DNA of 64,000 nt from Sphingobacterium populi (GCF_001586775.1 NZ_LQXS01000003.1:310001-374000), one strand, 5' to 3'; positions 30,963 through 41,085 are shown, counted from the first letter of the stretch. A program made the numbers and translations. The notes: generated from the letters alone by a model not told the origin.

Positions 30963-32684
30963 ATGAGTATTAATAAGCTTTTCCGTAAGAAAAGTATCGA
31001 TCAGATTATGCTCGACTCACAAAAGGGCAGTTCTGGTCTATCGCGCGTCCTTGGTGTTCGAGATTTAGTTTCCCTAGGAATCGCTGCAATAGTAGGAGCG
31101 GGAATCTTTAGTACGATCGGCTTGGCCAGTTACAACGGCGGACCTGCAATATCTTTATTGTTTTTGTTTGTCGCATTTGCCTGTGTATTTACCGCATTGT
31201 CTTACGCACAATTTGCAAGTGCGGTACCTGTGTCAGGAAGCGCGTATACGTATGCCTATGTGTCGTTCGGAGAATTATTTGCCTGGATTATAGGCTGGGC
31301 TTTAGTATTAGAATACGCTGTTTCAAATATGGTTGTAGCCATATCGTGGTCGCAGTATTTTGTGTCAATGTTAGAAGGTTTCGGGATTTTAGTGCCCAAA
31401 TGGTTGACCATGGCTCCGGCTTATGCTTATGATGCGCACAATAAAATGTTGGCAGTTGGCGTCGAAAATTTGGAAGGCATAGATCGTATCGCTTTGCAAG
31501 CGTATGAAACTGCACCACGTTTCGGCGATTTTCCGATTATATTCGATTTGCCTGCTGGTTTGATCACCGTGTTTGTTACGTGGCTCGTCTACATCGGGAT
31601 CAAAGAATCACGTCGAGCCAGTAATTTTATGGTGTTGGTAAAGATCGGCGTTATTCTAGCGGTGATCTTCGGCGGAATGTTTTTTATAAAACCAGAAAAT
31701 TGGACTCCTTTTGCCCCCAACGGTATGGAAGGGGTGCTTAGCGGCGTAGCTGCCGTTTTTTTTGCATTTATTGGGTTCGATTCTATTTCTACCACTGCCG
31801 AAGAAAGCAAAAATCCCCAGCGTGATTTACCTCGCGCGATGATATACTGTTTACTCATTTGCGCAATATTGTATGTGTGTATAACGCTAGTATTGACAGG
31901 GATGGTAAATTACAGTGCCTTGAATGTAAAAGATCCTTTGGCGTATGTATTTTCTTATGTTGGCTTTGATCATATGGCTGGCATAGTATCTGTCACTTCT
32001 GTTATTGCAATTACGAGCGCACTATTAGTATTTCAACTAGCTCAGCCAAGAATTTGGATGACGATGAGTCGAGATGGTTTACTATGGAAGAAGTTTGCTA
32101 CCATTCATCCCAAATACAAAACCCCTTCCTTCGCGACGATAGTTACAGGTGTGGTAGTAGCTGTACCGGCCCTGTTCTTTAAGATGGATTTTTTTGTAGA
32201 TCTTACCAGCGTTGGAACTTTCTTCGCCTTTATTATGGTCTGTGGCGGTGTATTATATATGGATTACGCAGGCTTGACCGCCAAAGCAAAATTTCGCGTG
32301 CCGTACATTAATGGTAAATATATTGTAGGGCTGAGTTTTGTGATTGGTCTTGTGCTTGTGTTCTTTTATGGAGCTCCTTTAGGCACAGAAAAGAGTGAAG
32401 TTTTGGGCACAGCCTTGCTCCACAATTCGTTGTTGGTCGTGTTCTGGGTAGTTTGGTTGGTGCTGAGTATCTTAAGCTTCAAACACAATTTTTCTCTGCT
32501 CCCAGTTATTGGTATTCTTATAAACCTTTACTTGATGAGTGAATTAGGAGCAAGTAACTGGATTATTTTTATTGCATGGCTATTGATCGGTTTAGTTTTC
32601 TATTTTACATATGGATACAAGCACTCAAAATTAAATAGTAGCAAAGACACTGCTGGGGCTGATAGCGCGCAGAATGAAAGGTAA
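30963..32684 (+). CDS. APC-superfamily amino-acid permease (CAT-like)
   Basis: The 573-residue protein has about 14 hydrophobic helices and the APC signature near helix 1, VSLGIAAIVGAGIFSTIGLAS. The cytoplasmic loop FIGFDSISTTAEESKNPQRDLPRAMI is typical of the cationic amino-acid transporter (CAT/YfnA) branch. It should import an amino acid with protons at the inner membrane; the substrate is not decided by sequence. An inserted segment around residues 145-190 lies between helices. The gene is probably monocistronic. Confidence 0.88.
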   Translation: MSINKLFRKKSIDQIMLDSQKGSSGLSRVLGVRDLVSLGIAAIVGAGIFSTIGLASYNGGPAISLLFLFVAFACVFTALSYAQFASAVPVSGSAYTYAYVSFGELFAWIIGWALVLEYAVSNMVVAISWSQYFVSMLEGFGILVPKWLTMAPAYAYDAHNKMLAVGVENLEGIDRIALQAYETAPRFGDFPIIFDLPAGLITVFVTWLVYIGIKESRRASNFMVLVKIGVILAVIFGGMFFIKPENWTPFAPNGMEGVLSGVAAVFFAFIGFDSISTTAEESKNPQRDLPRAMIYCLLICAILYVCITLVLTGMVNYSALNVKDPLAYVFSYVGFDHMAGIVSVTSVIAITSALLVFQLAQPRIWMTMSRDGLLWKKFATIHPKYKTPSFATIVTGVVVAVPALFFKMDFFVDLTSVGTFFAFIMVCGGVLYMDYAGLTAKAKFRVPYINGKYIVGLSFVIGLVLVFFYGAPLGTEKSEVLGTALLHNSLLVVFWVVWLVLSILSFKHNFSLLPVIGILINLYLMSELGASNWIIFIAWLLIGLVFYFTYGYKHSKLNSSKDTAGADSAQNER

Positions 32685-32807
32685 TATGTACTACTCAAAA
32701 TGTACGATTTTAGTAGCAGCAATGCGGCGCAACGATGATCTTGGTTAAAAATTGTTAAAGAGGTAAAAAAATTCCCTTAGCCATAAACAATATAAGACAT
32801 TAAAGGT

Positions 32808-32815
32808 TATATTTG
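32808..32815 (+). promoter_or_regulatory. Candidate -7 element for the sorting-domain protein gene
   Basis: TATATTTG matches TAnnTTTG 70 bp before the start codon at 32886. A well-placed -33 TTTG is missing. Confidence 0.35.
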
Positions 32816-32885
32816 TACAAAGGAAAACATCCAATTAACAATACTTTTTGAGCCTAAGCGCCAGATTTAATACATATAGAAATTA

Positions 32886-33350
32886 ATGATAAAACTTCAT
32901 CGGCATATTTGTAATTGGTTTATTATCAGCGCTGTAGTGCTGGTGATGAGTGCCAATACGTCTCATGCAACTGTGTCTGTTTTATCTAAATTGAGTACTG
33001 CTAATACCTTTTCGTTTTCATCACATCATGTTTCTTTATCGCCGATCGAGGTGAGCAAAAACACGTTTAATCCAGAAACGAGTGATAAGGCAATTACCAA
33101 TGTAAAAGTTTTTTATAATCCAGTAGCCGAGCAAATCGCTGTATCATTCAAGCTTGCGAAATTGAGTCATGTCTCCATTCGTGTGATGGATGCTCTTGGA
33201 AATGAAGCGATGAATCTTCTTAATGGAGAATTAGATGGAGGTATACAAAGCTTGAGTTTTGATACAAACAGTAAGCTGCCTGCAGGCTTTTATTTTGTGC
33301 GCGTAACAACGGGTAGCGAAACAGTAATAAAAAGAATTTCGATCCGCTAG
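32886..33350 (+). CDS. Short secreted protein with type IX-like C-terminal sorting domain
   Basis: The 154-residue protein has an N-terminal signal peptide (hydrophobic 11-24, ending SHA). A low-complexity Ser/Thr-rich linker (about 29-70) follows. The last 82 residues are laid out like a T9SS type A sorting domain: VKVFYNPVAEQIAVSF, then VSIRVMDALGNEAM, then LPAGFYFVRVTTGSETVIKRISI. That domain normally follows a large secreted cargo, but here almost nothing is left to carry. It could be a surface-attached peptide, a remnant of a larger gene, or a domain re-used inside the periplasm. The domain call is from pattern, not from a search. Confidence 0.72.
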   Translation: MIKLHRHICNWFIISAVVLVMSANTSHATVSVLSKLSTANTFSFSSHHVSLSPIEVSKNTFNPETSDKAITNVKVFYNPVAEQIAVSFKLAKLSHVSIRVMDALGNEAMNLLNGELDGGIQSLSFDTNSKLPAGFYFVRVTTGSETVIKRISIR

Positions 33351-33469
33351 CACTGCCATTTAGCAAAAATCCATCCCATTATATCTTTCCTATTTTGCGT
33401 AGCTTTATGCAGGAGCTGATTTGTATTGCGAACTATGCAAATTATGTCAAATCGTCCCGAAAATTATGA

Positions 33470-33477
33470 TATTTTTG
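33470..33477 (+). promoter_or_regulatory. Candidate -7 element of the PBP1A gene
   Basis: TATTTTTG matches TAnnTTTG 74 bp upstream of the ATG at 33552. No -33 TTTG is seen at the expected spacing. Confidence 0.35.
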
Positions 33478-33551
33478 TAAATGAAAAACATAGGTAGTGT
33501 CGATATGCTTTAGGTGTATTCGAAAGCCGCCTGTATTGATAAAATTGTTTT

Positions 33552-35801
33552 ATGAAGAGAGAATCGAAAAATAGCAAACTTACACCCGAAGACGTAAAGA
33601 GCTATACAAGCCTTTTTTGGAAGGTTATCATCGGGCTTGTTCTTTTTGCGATACTGTTTATGGTCAGTGTACGAATAGGAGTCTTTGGTCAGTTGCCATC
33701 TTTCGAAGATTTAGAAAATCCCAACAGCAATTTAGCTTCTGAAATCATTACGGACGATAATCGGGTGTTAGGAACCTATTACGTACATAATAGATCCAAT
33801 GTGCGCTTTAGCGAGTTATCGCCCGCGCTGGTGCATGCCTTAGTTTCTACAGAAGACAAACGCTTTTACAAGCACTCAGGAATCGATTATTCGCGTACCA
33901 TCAGTGTGATCTTCCACACGTTAGCTGGCAACAAGCAGGGCGGAAGTACCATTACTCAGCAGCTAGCTTTAAATCTCTTTTCAGAAAAACGCGAGAAAAG
34001 TTTCTTGAAACGCGTAATGCAGAAATTCCAAGAATGGATCACCGCCGTTCGATTGGAACGAAACTATACGAAAGACGAAATCATCATGATGTATTTCAAT
34101 ACCGTAGATTTTGGTGCATACAACACCTTCGGTATTAAGTCTGCGGCGCGCACGTATTTCAACACCACTCCCGATCAGCTTACGCCACCGCAAGCTGCAC
34201 TACTAGTAGGAATGCTTAAAGGTCCTGGCATCTATTCGCCCGTACGCTATCCAGAAAATGCACTCAAAAGGAGAAATCTGGTAATGTATAATATGGTGGA
34301 GCAAGGCTATCTTTCAAAAAATGATTATGACGCCTTCAAACAAGAAGGGCTTGATCTACAGCTTCGCATCTCTAGCTACTCCGAAGGAATAGGTCCATAT
34401 TTTCGTGCTGTTCTCAAAGAACAGATTCGCCAAGAATTCAAGCGACTTGCCATTACCAAGCCAGATGGTACGCCGTATGATCTGGATCGTGATGGATTGC
34501 GCGTCTATACGCCGATCAATTATCAAATGCAGCAGCATGCTGAAGATGCACAGAAAGAATGGATGAGCAAGTTGCAAAACGAGTTTAGCAAAGAATGGCG
34601 TCGCCGAGATGCTTTCTCCGGCGAAAATGCAAAAATATTGGCCAGAGGAATGAAACGATCTGACCGCTATCGAATGCTAAAAGACGAAGGAATGTCAGAA
34701 AGCAACATCGAGAAAGAGTTTGATAAGCCAGTGCCCATGACCTTATTCAGTTGGGACGGAAATATCGATACGGTGATGACCCCGTTAGATTCTATTCGCT
34801 ATACGAAATTGATTCTCCGCAATGCGATGATGTCTATGGAGCCCAAGACAGGTCATATCAAAGCATGGGTAGGCGGGATTAATTTTGAACATTTCAAATA
34901 CGATCAAGTGAAGTTAGGAACCCGGCAAGTTGGTTCCACAGCCAAACCTTTTGTGTATGCATGTGCTATCGACAATGGTTATACACCATGCAACACAATT
35001 CCAAATCACCAACAAAACATTGGCGGATGGAGCCCGCGCGGTGAAATACGAGGTGGTGATCCAATTACTTTAAAAAATGCGGTCAAATATTCGCAAAATC
35101 AAGCTTCTGCTTACCTCATCAACGAGATCGGTGCAAATAATGTCGCATCTTTCACCCACAAAATGGGTATCACTTCTGACATTCCTAATAATCTTTCGAT
35201 TGCTTTAGGTTCCTACGATGCATCGATCTTTGATATGGTGGGCGCCTATGCAGCATTTGTAAATCACGGTACTTGGATCGAACCAACGATGATCTTGCGC
35301 GTAGAAGATAAAAATGGTACACCGATATATGAGAAAGCACCGCAAGTAGTGAAAGCCATTAATAGTGAAACGGCTTATGCAATGGTAGATATCCTAAAAG
35401 GTGTGGTCGATGGAGGTACAGCCAGCCGATTGCGTTGGGATCCAGATTTTGGCGGTCTCAAAAATCCGATTGGAGGAAAGACCGGTACCACTAATAACAA
35501 TGCGGATGCTTGGTTTATGGGAATTACACCCGACTTGGTTACAGGCGTATGGACCGGTGCCGAAGATCGTGGAATCAGCTTCAGCAGTACGGCCTTAGGT
35601 CAAGGTGCACGATCGGCTATGCCGGTATTCGGCAAATTTATGCGAAAAGTGTATGCCGATAAAGCATTGAACTATTCGCAAGAGGATTTCCCATTGCCTC
35701 CAGGAGGTATTCACCGGTTTGAAATAGATTGTGCTAGGCACACTGAGTTTTTTGGTGTGCCAGAAGAGACTCCTTTGCAGGATGATCGATTAGGGTTTTA
35801 A
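33552..35801 (+). CDS. Penicillin-binding protein 1A (bifunctional glycosyltransferase/transpeptidase)
   Basis: This class A PBP polymerises and cross-links peptidoglycan. The 749-residue protein has one N-terminal membrane anchor (about 24-46). The glycosyltransferase domain has catalytic Glu101 in STEDKRFYKHSGID and GGSTITQQLALNL. The transpeptidase has Ser462-Thr-Ala-Lys465 (GSTAKPF), SQN (YSQNQAS) and the Lys643-Thr-Gly motif (GGKTGTTNNNADAWF). All catalytic residues are present. uvrC begins 17 bp after its stop and may share the transcript. Confidence 0.95.
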   Translation: MKRESKNSKLTPEDVKSYTSLFWKVIIGLVLFAILFMVSVRIGVFGQLPSFEDLENPNSNLASEIITDDNRVLGTYYVHNRSNVRFSELSPALVHALVSTEDKRFYKHSGIDYSRTISVIFHTLAGNKQGGSTITQQLALNLFSEKREKSFLKRVMQKFQEWITAVRLERNYTKDEIIMMYFNTVDFGAYNTFGIKSAARTYFNTTPDQLTPPQAALLVGMLKGPGIYSPVRYPENALKRRNLVMYNMVEQGYLSKNDYDAFKQEGLDLQLRISSYSEGIGPYFRAVLKEQIRQEFKRLAITKPDGTPYDLDRDGLRVYTPINYQMQQHAEDAQKEWMSKLQNEFSKEWRRRDAFSGENAKILARGMKRSDRYRMLKDEGMSESNIEKEFDKPVPMTLFSWDGNIDTVMTPLDSIRYTKLILRNAMMSMEPKTGHIKAWVGGINFEHFKYDQVKLGTRQVGSTAKPFVYACAIDNGYTPCNTIPNHQQNIGGWSPRGEIRGGDPITLKNAVKYSQNQASAYLINEIGANNVASFTHKMGITSDIPNNLSIALGSYDASIFDMVGAYAAFVNHGTWIEPTMILRVEDKNGTPIYEKAPQVVKAINSETAYAMVDILKGVVDGGTASRLRWDPDFGGLKNPIGGKTGTTNNNADAWFMGITPDLVTGVWTGAEDRGISFSSTALGQGARSAMPVFGKFMRKVYADKALNYSQEDFPLPPGGIHRFEIDCARHTEFFGVPEETPLQDDRLGF

Positions 35802-35818
35802 GAAAGAGGAGTGTTAGA

Positions 35819-37617
35819 GTGTTTGATTATAAGCAGGAATTAACGCGCATACCGCATAAGCCTGGTGTTTATCAGTATTTTGATAAAGACGAGCAACTGA
35901 TTTATGTCGCAAGGCCAAAGATCTGCGCAATAGAGTCGGTTCCTACTTCAATAGCCCGCATCAGCTCAATGGCAAAACACGTGTGCTGGTACGGAAGATT
36001 AATCGCATCGCATTCACGATTGTAGATACCGAAATCGATGCATGGCTGCTAGAAAACAGTCTGATCAAAAAACATCAACCACGCTATAACGTGATGCTCA
36101 AAGATGATAAAACCTACCCATGGATTGTCATCAAAAATGAGCGCTTCCCGCGAATTTATTGGACCCGCAGATATATTAAAGATGGTTCACGGTATTATGG
36201 CCCGTATGCGTCGGTCGGCATGATGCACATCGTGCTGGATATGATTCGCGAATTATTCCCATTACGTACCTGTAATCTAAATCTATCGGAAGAGAATATT
36301 CAAAAAGGCAAATTCAAGGTTTGCTTGGAGTATCAGATAGGAAATTGTAAAGGCCCTTGCGAAGGGTATCAAGAGGAAGAATCTTACAATCAGAACCTCG
36401 TCAATATAAAAGATATTCTCAACGGAAAAATAAGCATCGTCAATAATCGTCTCAAAGAACAGATGCAGGATGCTGTTGCGCAGATGGATTTCGAACAAGC
36501 GCATACTTTGAAGCAAAAGCTGGATAAGCTCGGTAATTATCAAAGTAAATCTACTGTAGTAAGCTCCTCAATCACTAATGTGGATGTATTCAGCATCGCT
36601 TCCGAAGATAGCTACGCCTTTGTTAATTTTCTCAAAATCGTTAATGGTGTCATTATTCAGACGCAGACCTTAGAGATGAAAAAGCGGCTGGACGAAAGCG
36701 ATGAAGAGTTATTGGCACTAGCCATTCCGGAGATTCGCTCGCGTTTTAAGAGCCTTTCCAGAGAGATCATCGTGCCGTTTGAACTGGATATCCAAGAAGA
36801 TGATAACTTTCATTTTCATGTACCCAAAATGGGAGATAAGCGTAAGTTGTTGGATTTATCGCTGAAGAACGTGGCATACTTCAAAAAAGAGCGCCTCAAT
36901 CAATACGAAAAATTGAATCCCGAGTTGAAGACGGAACGTATCTTGTCGCAGATGCAGAAAGATTTGCGCATGAACGTTTTGCCACAGCATATCGAATGTT
37001 TTGACAACTCCAATATACAAGGTAATTACCCGGTTTCGGCCATCGTGGTATTCAAAGATGCTAAGCCTTCTAAAAAAGATTATCGGCACTTTAATGTTAA
37101 GACGGTAGTGGGGCCTGATGATTTTGCAACGATGGAAGAGGCGGTTTTTCGTCGTTATCGTCGTTTGTTAGACGAAGATCAGCCACTGCCGCAACTAATT
37201 ATTATTGATGGTGGCAAAGGACAGTTAGGAGCCGCATTGAAAAGCTTACGCTTGCTCGGTGTAGAGAAGAAAGTAACCATAATTGGTATTGCCAAGCGCC
37301 TCGAGGAACTGTATTATCCGGGCGACCAATATCCACTGTATCTGGACAAAAAATCAGAAACATTACGTGTTATCCAGCACCTTCGAGATGAAGCGCACCG
37401 TTTTGGTATTACTTTTCATCGCAATCAACGCAGCCGCAAAACTTTTGTGTCGGAACTAGAACAGATTCCAGGGATCGGAAAAACTACGGTGGAGAAACTC
37501 CTCAAAACGTTTAAATCCGCCAAAAAAACTCGCGAAGCTAGCGATGAGCAGCTCGCAGAGATTCTGAATAAAAAGCAAATCGCAGCCTTTCGTGCTTTTT
37601 TTGCTGAGGTGGATTAG
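35819..37617 (+). pseudogene. uvrC: Excinuclease ABC subunit C, broken by a one-base deletion
   Basis: UvrC makes both incisions in nucleotide excision repair. From the GTG at 35819 the first frame reads MFDYKQELTRIPHKPGVYQYF and then LIYV, the start of the GIY-YIG nuclease. At about 35909 one base, best explained as a lost G (GGC to GC), shifts the frame. Adding it back restores VGKAKDLRNRVGSYFNSPHQ and joins the remainder. That remainder is open to 37617 and has the UVR domain (MDFEQAHTLKQKLDKL), the RNase H-like second nuclease and a helix-hairpin-helix (QIPGIGKTTVEKLL). The restored length is 599 residues, normal for UvrC. Since all other regions look intact, a sequencing or assembly error is quite possible. 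Confidence 0.9.
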
Positions 37618-37629
37618 CGCCGTGTGATC

Positions 37630-37962
37630 TTACAAAAATCCCAGCTCCAATTTCGCTTCTTCAGACATCATATCCCTATTCCAAGGTGGATCGAAAGTCA
37701 ATTCTACCACTGCTTGACTGATTCCATCAATATCTGCAACTTTGCGTTGCACCTCGTCCATAATATCGCCAGCAACGGGGCAGCCAGGCGCGGTAAGCGT
37801 CATGACAATTTTGGCAGAAGCATCAGCTTTTGTAATAATTTCGTACACCAAACCCAAATCTACGATATTAGCAGGCTTTAATTCTGGATCGTATACCGTT
37901 TCCAATACTTCACGAATACGTGGAGCAAGACCGATAGCGTCCATTACTATTATTTGATTCAT
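37630..37962 (-). CDS. MIP18/DUF59-family iron-sulfur assembly protein (SufT/PaaD-like)
   Basis: The 110-residue protein is a single MIP18 domain: VYDPELKPANIVDLGLVYEI, TAPGCPVAGDI with the conserved cysteine, and FDPPWNRDMM near the end. Family members help deliver Fe-S clusters. The version commonly found in Bacteroidota suf loci is similar, but no other suf gene is in this window. An in-frame ATG at residue 7 is an alternative start. Its end lies 12 bp from the uvrC stop, in convergent orientation. Confidence 0.86.
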   Translation of the reverse strand: MNQIIVMDAIGLAPRIREVLETVYDPELKPANIVDLGLVYEIITKADASAKIVMTLTAPGCPVAGDIMDEVQRKVADIDGISQAVVELTFDPPWNRDMMSEEAKLELGFL

Positions 37963-38015
37963 ATATTTATTATTTTTTGACTTGAATCACTACTGCTGTA
38001 GTTGAATACTCAAAT

Positions 38016-39187
38016 TTAGGTATTTCGAGTACAAACTCGATCATATTCATGTTGTAATAAAGCCATAATATGCTTCTTGCTGTGTACGAGTTGTGCTTGC
38101 GCAGCCGCCCGAGTGGTAATGTCAAAATGCGTAGCTGTACTATCCATTTCAAATCGCTGAATAGCCTGTACGATAGCTTCGGGCGAGGTCGGCTCAAAGC
38201 AATATCCTGTTTCTCCTTCTATGACGCGTCGGCAATTGCTCCAATATGGCTAGCTATGATCGGAGTGTGCATCATCATGCCTTCGATAATCGTGAGCGGC
38301 GTGCCACCTTCGTAACAAACGGAAGGCACAATCAATGCTTTACATTGCAAGAGTTCTTCGTACACGGCATCTTTCGGTAGTGCGCCGATATAAGAAAGAT
38401 GTGTCTTGTTTTTTATGATTTCCTGTACTTGATTTTCCAACGGACCAGAGCCAACAATCCGCAAGGAATATGAGGTGTCTTTCAAGGCCTCAAGTAACTC
38501 CAGAATGCCTTTTTCATCGGATAATCGACCCACATAAAGATAATGATTCTGCCGTTTGGGTAGCATCTCTGCCGCGCGAATCTCTACAAAATTAGGCTTT
38601 ACGACAAATTTTTGCGGGGCTACATTTAGTGAGCTGTTTGAGATGAGTTGCTTTGAAAACTCGGCCAATACAAGATAACGATCTACCATATTCCAAGTGC
38701 CTATTCGGCGATGGATCCAATAGCTAATGGCCGTTAAGGCAGTTTTGGCAAATGAACGGTCCAACACACGATGATAGATCGCTTTCCACGGGAATTCAGC
38801 ATGTACACTATCGGTAAACAGCTTTCCTCGATAAAAAAGCGTAGCCGAAGGGCAAAGCAAGCGAAAGTTGTGTAAAGACATGACTATCGGAATGCCCGCT
38901 TTTTTGGCAGTACGGATCACAATTGGTCCACAGGCATACTGCGTATTATGAAAATGGATCACGTCTGGTTTATAGCGTCGTATAGCAGCGCGGAGCTTTT
39001 TTTTTGCAAAAATATTCCAAGGAGACCAGCCAAATTGCCACAATCCTTTCCAACCTTTTTCATTGCGGAATGTCAGTGAAAAGACTTCATAGCCGGCTAT
39101 TTCTGACATAGCATTCATCTCCTGATGGAAGACCACATCTTCCCCACCAAGATCCTGATAATAGTTATGAACAAAGAGTACGCGCAT
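38016..39187 (-). pseudogene. GT4-like glycosyltransferase, broken by a one-base deletion
   Basis: The intact upstream frame begins at ATG 39187 (MRVLFVHNYYQ). It has the N-terminal GGEDVVFH segment, YLYVGRLSDEKGILELLEAL at the start of the nucleotide-sugar domain, and YEGGTPLTIIEGMMMHTPIIA with the family's EGG(T/x)PLTIIE motif. A premature TAG follows GAIADAS at 38219. Restoring one base, best read as G, near 38222 continues as VIEGETGYCFEPTSPEAIV and on for about 50 more residues to a TAA at 38016-38018, giving a normal-length protein. It would transfer a sugar to a glycolipid or surface polymer. Whether the shift is real or a sequencing error cannot be told here. Confidence 0.85.
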
Positions 39188-39209
39188 GTATGAGATAGTC
39201 AAAAGTAGT

Positions 39210-39217
39210 TATTTTTG
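39210..39217 (+). promoter_or_regulatory. Candidate -7 element of the polyprenyl synthetase gene
   Basis: TATTTTTG matches TAnnTTTG 25 bp before the chosen ATG (39242). It would put the transcription start near 39224, downstream of an in-frame TTG at 39215, which supports the ATG as start. No -33 element is apparent. Confidence 0.4.
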
Positions 39218-39241
39218 TATATTCGTCATATTTTCTTTCGC

Positions 39242-40213
39242 ATGCTAACACAATCTACATATAGTACACAAATTACAAATGCCATTGAGCAGGCACAGTT
39301 CCCGACCGATCCACCCAAGTTATATGATCCTATCCGCTATATTCTAGGTTTATCGGGTAAGCGCATACGTCCGTTACTGGTGATGCTGGGCGCAGACTTG
39401 TTTGCTTTTGATGACATGGAATCAACGATTCCTGCAGCATTGGCAGTAGAATATTTTCATAATTTTTCGCTTATTCATGACGACATTATGGATGAAGCAC
39501 CACTACGTCGTGGCGCTCAGACCGTGCATAAAAAATGGAGCGTGAATGTCGCCATTCTTTCTGGTGATGCCTTATTAGTGAAAGCATATGAAGAAATTGC
39601 GCGCTGTGCGCCAGCAAAAATACCAGCCTTATTGAAAGTATTTAATCGCATGGCGCTGGAGGTATGTGAGGGGCAGCAGAAAGATATGGATTTTGAAACC
39701 GAAGATAGCGTAGCAGAAGCCGACTACATCAGTATGATTCGAGCCAAAACATCGGTTCTACTAGGTGGCGCACTGCAAATGGGAGCGATTTTAGCGAATG
39801 CCAATGAGCAGGAGCAGGATTTATTGTTTCAGTTTGGCGTCAATCTTGGAATTGCATTTCAATTACAAGATGATATTTTAGATGTATATGGTAATCCGGA
39901 AAATTTTGGCAAACAGGTTGGAGGCGATATTCTTTGTGATAAAAAAACAATTCTGCGTATCCACCTCCAACAGCTTGTGGATGTACAAGATGCAGCCGTG
40001 TTGGATAATTTGGTGAACGAACTGGACGCGGAGACAAAAATAGAGACGACGAAAAAATTGTATGCTAAATATGGTGTACGCTCCATAGCCGAACAGCTGA
40101 AAGATCACTATGCTGAACTTGCCTATAATGCTTTAGAAACCATTCCGGTAGGCGATCAGCAAAAGATGGCATTGCGAGATTTAGCACAGAATCTAATGGT
40201 GCGTACCTATTAG
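39242..40213 (+). CDS. Polyprenyl (geranylgeranyl/farnesyl-type) diphosphate synthase
   Basis: This trans-prenyltransferase extends allylic diphosphates with isopentenyl diphosphate for quinones or carrier lipids. I start it at ATG 39242 (MLTQSTYSTQI), giving 323 residues. It has the KRIRPLLVMLGADLF segment, the first aspartate-rich motif HDDIMDEAPLRRG, the second LQDDILDVYG, and GGDILCDKKTILRIHL. The exact chain length of the product cannot be read from the sequence. It is divergent from the broken glycosyltransferase gene. Confidence 0.93.
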   Translation: MLTQSTYSTQITNAIEQAQFPTDPPKLYDPIRYILGLSGKRIRPLLVMLGADLFAFDDMESTIPAALAVEYFHNFSLIHDDIMDEAPLRRGAQTVHKKWSVNVAILSGDALLVKAYEEIARCAPAKIPALLKVFNRMALEVCEGQQKDMDFETEDSVAEADYISMIRAKTSVLLGGALQMGAILANANEQEQDLLFQFGVNLGIAFQLQDDILDVYGNPENFGKQVGGDILCDKKTILRIHLQQLVDVQDAAVLDNLVNELDAETKIETTKKLYAKYGVRSIAEQLKDHYAELAYNALETIPVGDQQKMALRDLAQNLMVRTY

Positions 40214-40288
40214 GTGATTAGGATAACTGCTAATTATTCATTAATTTGTATCAAATCGACCTGATAAGTTTCGATCGAACATGTATTT

Positions 40289-41065
40289 ATGGAGCAAATA
40301 AAAGTAACAGTATTTCAAGCGTATATTTTTTGGGAGAATCCGGAGAAAAATCTACAAAATCTCTCACTTCGTCTATCTGGATTACGCGAAAAAACAGATT
40401 TAATTATTCTGCCAGAAATGTTCAATACTGGTTTTACCATGAATGTAGCTGCTTGTGCTGAGACGATGTCTGGACCGACCATGCATTGGATGTTTGATCT
40501 TTCCAAAAAGTTTGACTGTGTCGTTGCAGGTTCTTTAATTATTGAGGAAGACGGACGCTATTATAACCGCTTTGTGTGGATGTCACCAGATGGTACATTT
40601 GTGCACTACGATAAGCGGCACCTGTTTAGCATGGCCAAAGAAGACGAATACTTTACTGCCGGATCATCTCGTGTAGTACTCAATATAAAAGGTTGGCGTA
40701 TCTGCCCGATGGTGTGCTACGATCTGCGTTTCCCAGTTTGGTCTCGCAATGAGAGTGATGCGTATGATATTTTGGTTTACACGGCCAATTGGCCAGACAA
40801 ACGCTCAGCACATTGGCGTGCACTTATACCAGCAAGAGCGATCGAAAATCAATCGTACGTCATTGGTGTCAACCGAGTAGGGCATGATGGCAACGAGACG
40901 TATTATTCGGGAGGTTCCATGTGTATCTCGCCGGCTGGCGATGTCGTGTATTATAAACCCGAAGATGAAGATCTGTATACTTTTACGCTCAATCCGAAAG
41001 ATTTGGTAGAAACGCGACAAAGCTTACCATTCTTAAAGGATCAGGATAAATTCACAATTCTGTAA
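40289..41065 (+). CDS. Omega-amidase, nitrilase (carbon-nitrogen hydrolase) family
   Basis: The 258-residue protein contains the nitrilase triad Glu43 (LPEMFNTGF), Lys109 (HYDKRHLFSMAKED) and Cys143 (CPMVCYDLRFPVW). The pattern is that of YafV/Nit2-type omega-amidases, which clear alpha-ketoglutaramate or alpha-ketosuccinamate as a repair or salvage step. It starts at ATG 40289, 75 bp after the prenyl synthase. The broader family includes other amidases, so substrate is a family-level inference. Confidence 0.88.
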   Translation: MEQIKVTVFQAYIFWENPEKNLQNLSLRLSGLREKTDLIILPEMFNTGFTMNVAACAETMSGPTMHWMFDLSKKFDCVVAGSLIIEEDGRYYNRFVWMSPDGTFVHYDKRHLFSMAKEDEYFTAGSSRVVLNIKGWRICPMVCYDLRFPVWSRNESDAYDILVYTANWPDKRSAHWRALIPARAIENQSYVIGVNRVGHDGNETYYSGGSMCISPAGDVVYYKPEDEDLYTFTLNPKDLVETRQSLPFLKDQDKFTIL

Positions 41066-41085
41066 TAATCACCCTATATTGCTAG

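Noticed and set aside
39215..39241. TTG start for the prenyl synthase gene
   Set aside because: It overlaps the candidate -7 element, so the mRNA would probably begin after it. The ATG at 39242 gives a normal N-terminus.
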